Of a stretch of 64,000 bases of DNA, positions 63,091 through 64,000 are shown piece after piece (position 1 is the first letter of the stretch; every line of letters begins with the position of its first letter). Source of the stretch: Paraburkholderia sp. PGU19 (GTDB lineage Bacteria > Pseudomonadota > Gammaproteobacteria > Burkholderiales > Burkholderiaceae); assembly GCF_013426915.1 (NCBI RefSeq), contig NZ_AP023180.1, forward strand, positions 1,178,001-1,242,000, read 5' to 3'. The translations under genes and the position numbers were made by a program. Under the pieces are notes generated by a model. The model worked only from the letters and a program-made list of their open reading frames with translations, had not been told where the DNA came from and did not search any database.

Positions 63091-64000
63091 TCAGACGGAC
63101 TGCATGACCTGCGTCAATGCATGTATCAGGCAGCGCCTCGACAGTTCGATCTTGAAGCCGTTCTGGCTCTGCGCTTTCGCATTCGCGAGCGCGGCGTCGG
63201 CGGCGCGCGCAAAGCTCGCCGCATTGGGCACGGCGCCCGCGAGTTCGGCTTCGGCTTCGCGCGCATGCCACGGCTTCGTGCCGACGCCACCGAGCGCAAC
63301 ATGCGCGCGCGTGATACGCCCGTCGGCCACATTGACGACGACGGCCGCCGACGCCAGCGCGAATTCGTACGACGCGCGGTCGCGCAGCTTCAGATACAGC
63401 GAGCGACTGCCCGGAATCGGAGGCAAGGTGACATGTGTGACGAGATCGCCCGGTTCGAGCACGGTTTCGCGTTCCGGCGTGTCGCCCGGCAGCAGGTAGA
63501 AATCGTCGATCGGAACACTGCACGCGCCCTTCGTCCCCTGAATCTGAACCGTCGCGCCGAGCGCCGTGAGCGCGACGTTCATGTCCGACGGATTGGTTGC
63601 AATACATGCATCGCTCGTACCGAGTATCGCCATCGTCCGGTTGAAGCCGGTGATCGCGGCGCAGCCGGAACCGGGCGCGCGCTTGTTGCACGGCATGGCG
63701 GTATCGCGGAAGTAGACGCAGCGCGTGCGTTGCAGCAGGTTGCCGCCCGTCGTCGCCATGTTGCGCAATTGCGCGGACGCGCCCGCCAGCAACGCCTGCG
63801 ACAGCACCGCATACGGCTCGTGAATCAGCGGATGCAGCGCGAGGTCGGCATTGCGCACCAGTGCGCCGATACGCACACCGCCGTCATCCGTCACCTCGAC
63901 ACGATCGAGCGGCAAGCGGCTGATATCGACCACGCGCGCCGGTTTCTCCACATCGAGTTTCATCAGATCGAGCAGCGTGGTGCCGCCCGCGAGGAAACGC
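63091..64000 (-). CDS. paoB: FAD-binding subunit of a PaoABC-like aldehyde oxidase, 5' end outside window
   Basis: The minus-strand frame is open to the right edge, where it reads RFLAGGTTLLDLMKLDVEKP, the FAD-binding loop of the family. The inner ATG at 63963 is therefore not the start. The segment TTGGNLLQRTRCVYFRDTAM, then PCNKRAPGSGCAA, matches the [4Fe-4S]-binding insert of PaoB/YagS, which ordinary xanthine-dehydrogenase FAD subunits lack. A paoA-like [2Fe-2S] subunit gene is expected just beyond base 64000. It is the gene immediately upstream of paoC on the same strand. Confidence 0.88.
   Translation of the reverse strand, partial: RFLAGGTTLLDLMKLDVEKPARVVDISRLPLDRVEVTDDGGVRIGALVRNADLALHPLIHEPYAVLSQALLAGASAQLRNMATTGGNLLQRTRCVYFRDTAMPCNKRAPGSGCAAITGFNRTMAILGTSDACIATNPSDMNVALTALGATVQIQGTKGACSVPIDDFYLLPGDTPERETVLEPGDLVTHVTLPPIPGSRSLYLKLRDRASYEFALASAAVVVNVADGRITRAHVALGGVGTKPWHAREAEAELAGAVPNAASFARAADAALANAKAQSQNGFKIELSRRCLIHALTQVMQSV

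Overview
The window looks like a piece of a high-GC betaproteobacterial replicon, most probably Burkholderia sensu lato (Paraburkholderia/Caballeronia type). Pointers are the strong GC bias in third codon positions, several families mostly met in Burkholderiaceae (DUF4148, DUF3331, orphan LysR/AsnC regulators, many single-gene periplasmic proteins), a PaoB/PaoC-like aldehyde oxidase and an IS66 element. This is inference from recognised families; no database search was made. I see no rRNA, tRNA or CRISPR array.

Layout. 0-16 kb is an ordinary mosaic of housekeeping and accessory genes: a DeoR regulator cut by the left edge, a UbiB-like protein with lost catalytic motifs, an EamA exporter, an L,D-transpeptidase, nadE, an RRM-like protein, small secreted proteins, two acid-type peptidases (S10 and S53), DUF1993, YnfA, DUF1289, and a LysE exporter facing an AsnC/Lrp regulator. 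14.3-18.9 kb is a probable lipid/acyl-CoA operon (histidine phosphatase, APH-like kinase, SDR, acyl-CoA dehydrogenase) split by a palindromic repeat of about 656 bp. 19-28 kb holds a LysR regulator, a histidine-kinase-like protein with Arg at the phospho-acceptor position, a membrane protein of four internal repeats, two orphan ABC substrate-binding proteins, a condensation-type acyltransferase and a TIGR03118-type lipoprotein. A second copy of the repeat lies at 28.5-29.1 kb beside ilvD.

31-57 kb is the most interesting part. It mixes two near-identical Tat-type alpha/beta hydrolases with epoxide-hydrolase motifs, a third hydrolase of the EHN family, cytochrome P460, an aldehyde dehydrogenase, a cupin, a USP, a BON protein, a thioredoxin-reductase-like gene with a cyclic-nucleotide-binding domain (frameshifted), a DipZ-type DsbD/thioredoxin fusion, a quinone oxidoreductase, a 1690-residue fused pseudokinase-ATPase-GAF-histidine kinase, a FixJ-type regulator, a lone receiver and two paralogous OmpR-type regulators. 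Two non-coding signals tie these genes together. One is a 45-bp dyad (TGTATC-N4-TGTATC-N13-GATACA-N4-GATACA) upstream of at least four transcription units, with weaker forms at others. The other is a short palindrome (ATACG-NN-CGTAT) upstream of four units. I propose a local envelope/redox-stress regulon, with the FixJ-type regulator reading the short palindrome and the OmpR-type regulators as candidates for the dyad.

58-64 kb holds a LysR gene, a third copy of the 656-bp repeat interrupted by a complete IS66 element with an 8-bp target duplication exactly in the loop of a hairpin, and the paoC/paoB genes of a molybdenum aldehyde oxidase, cut by the right edge.
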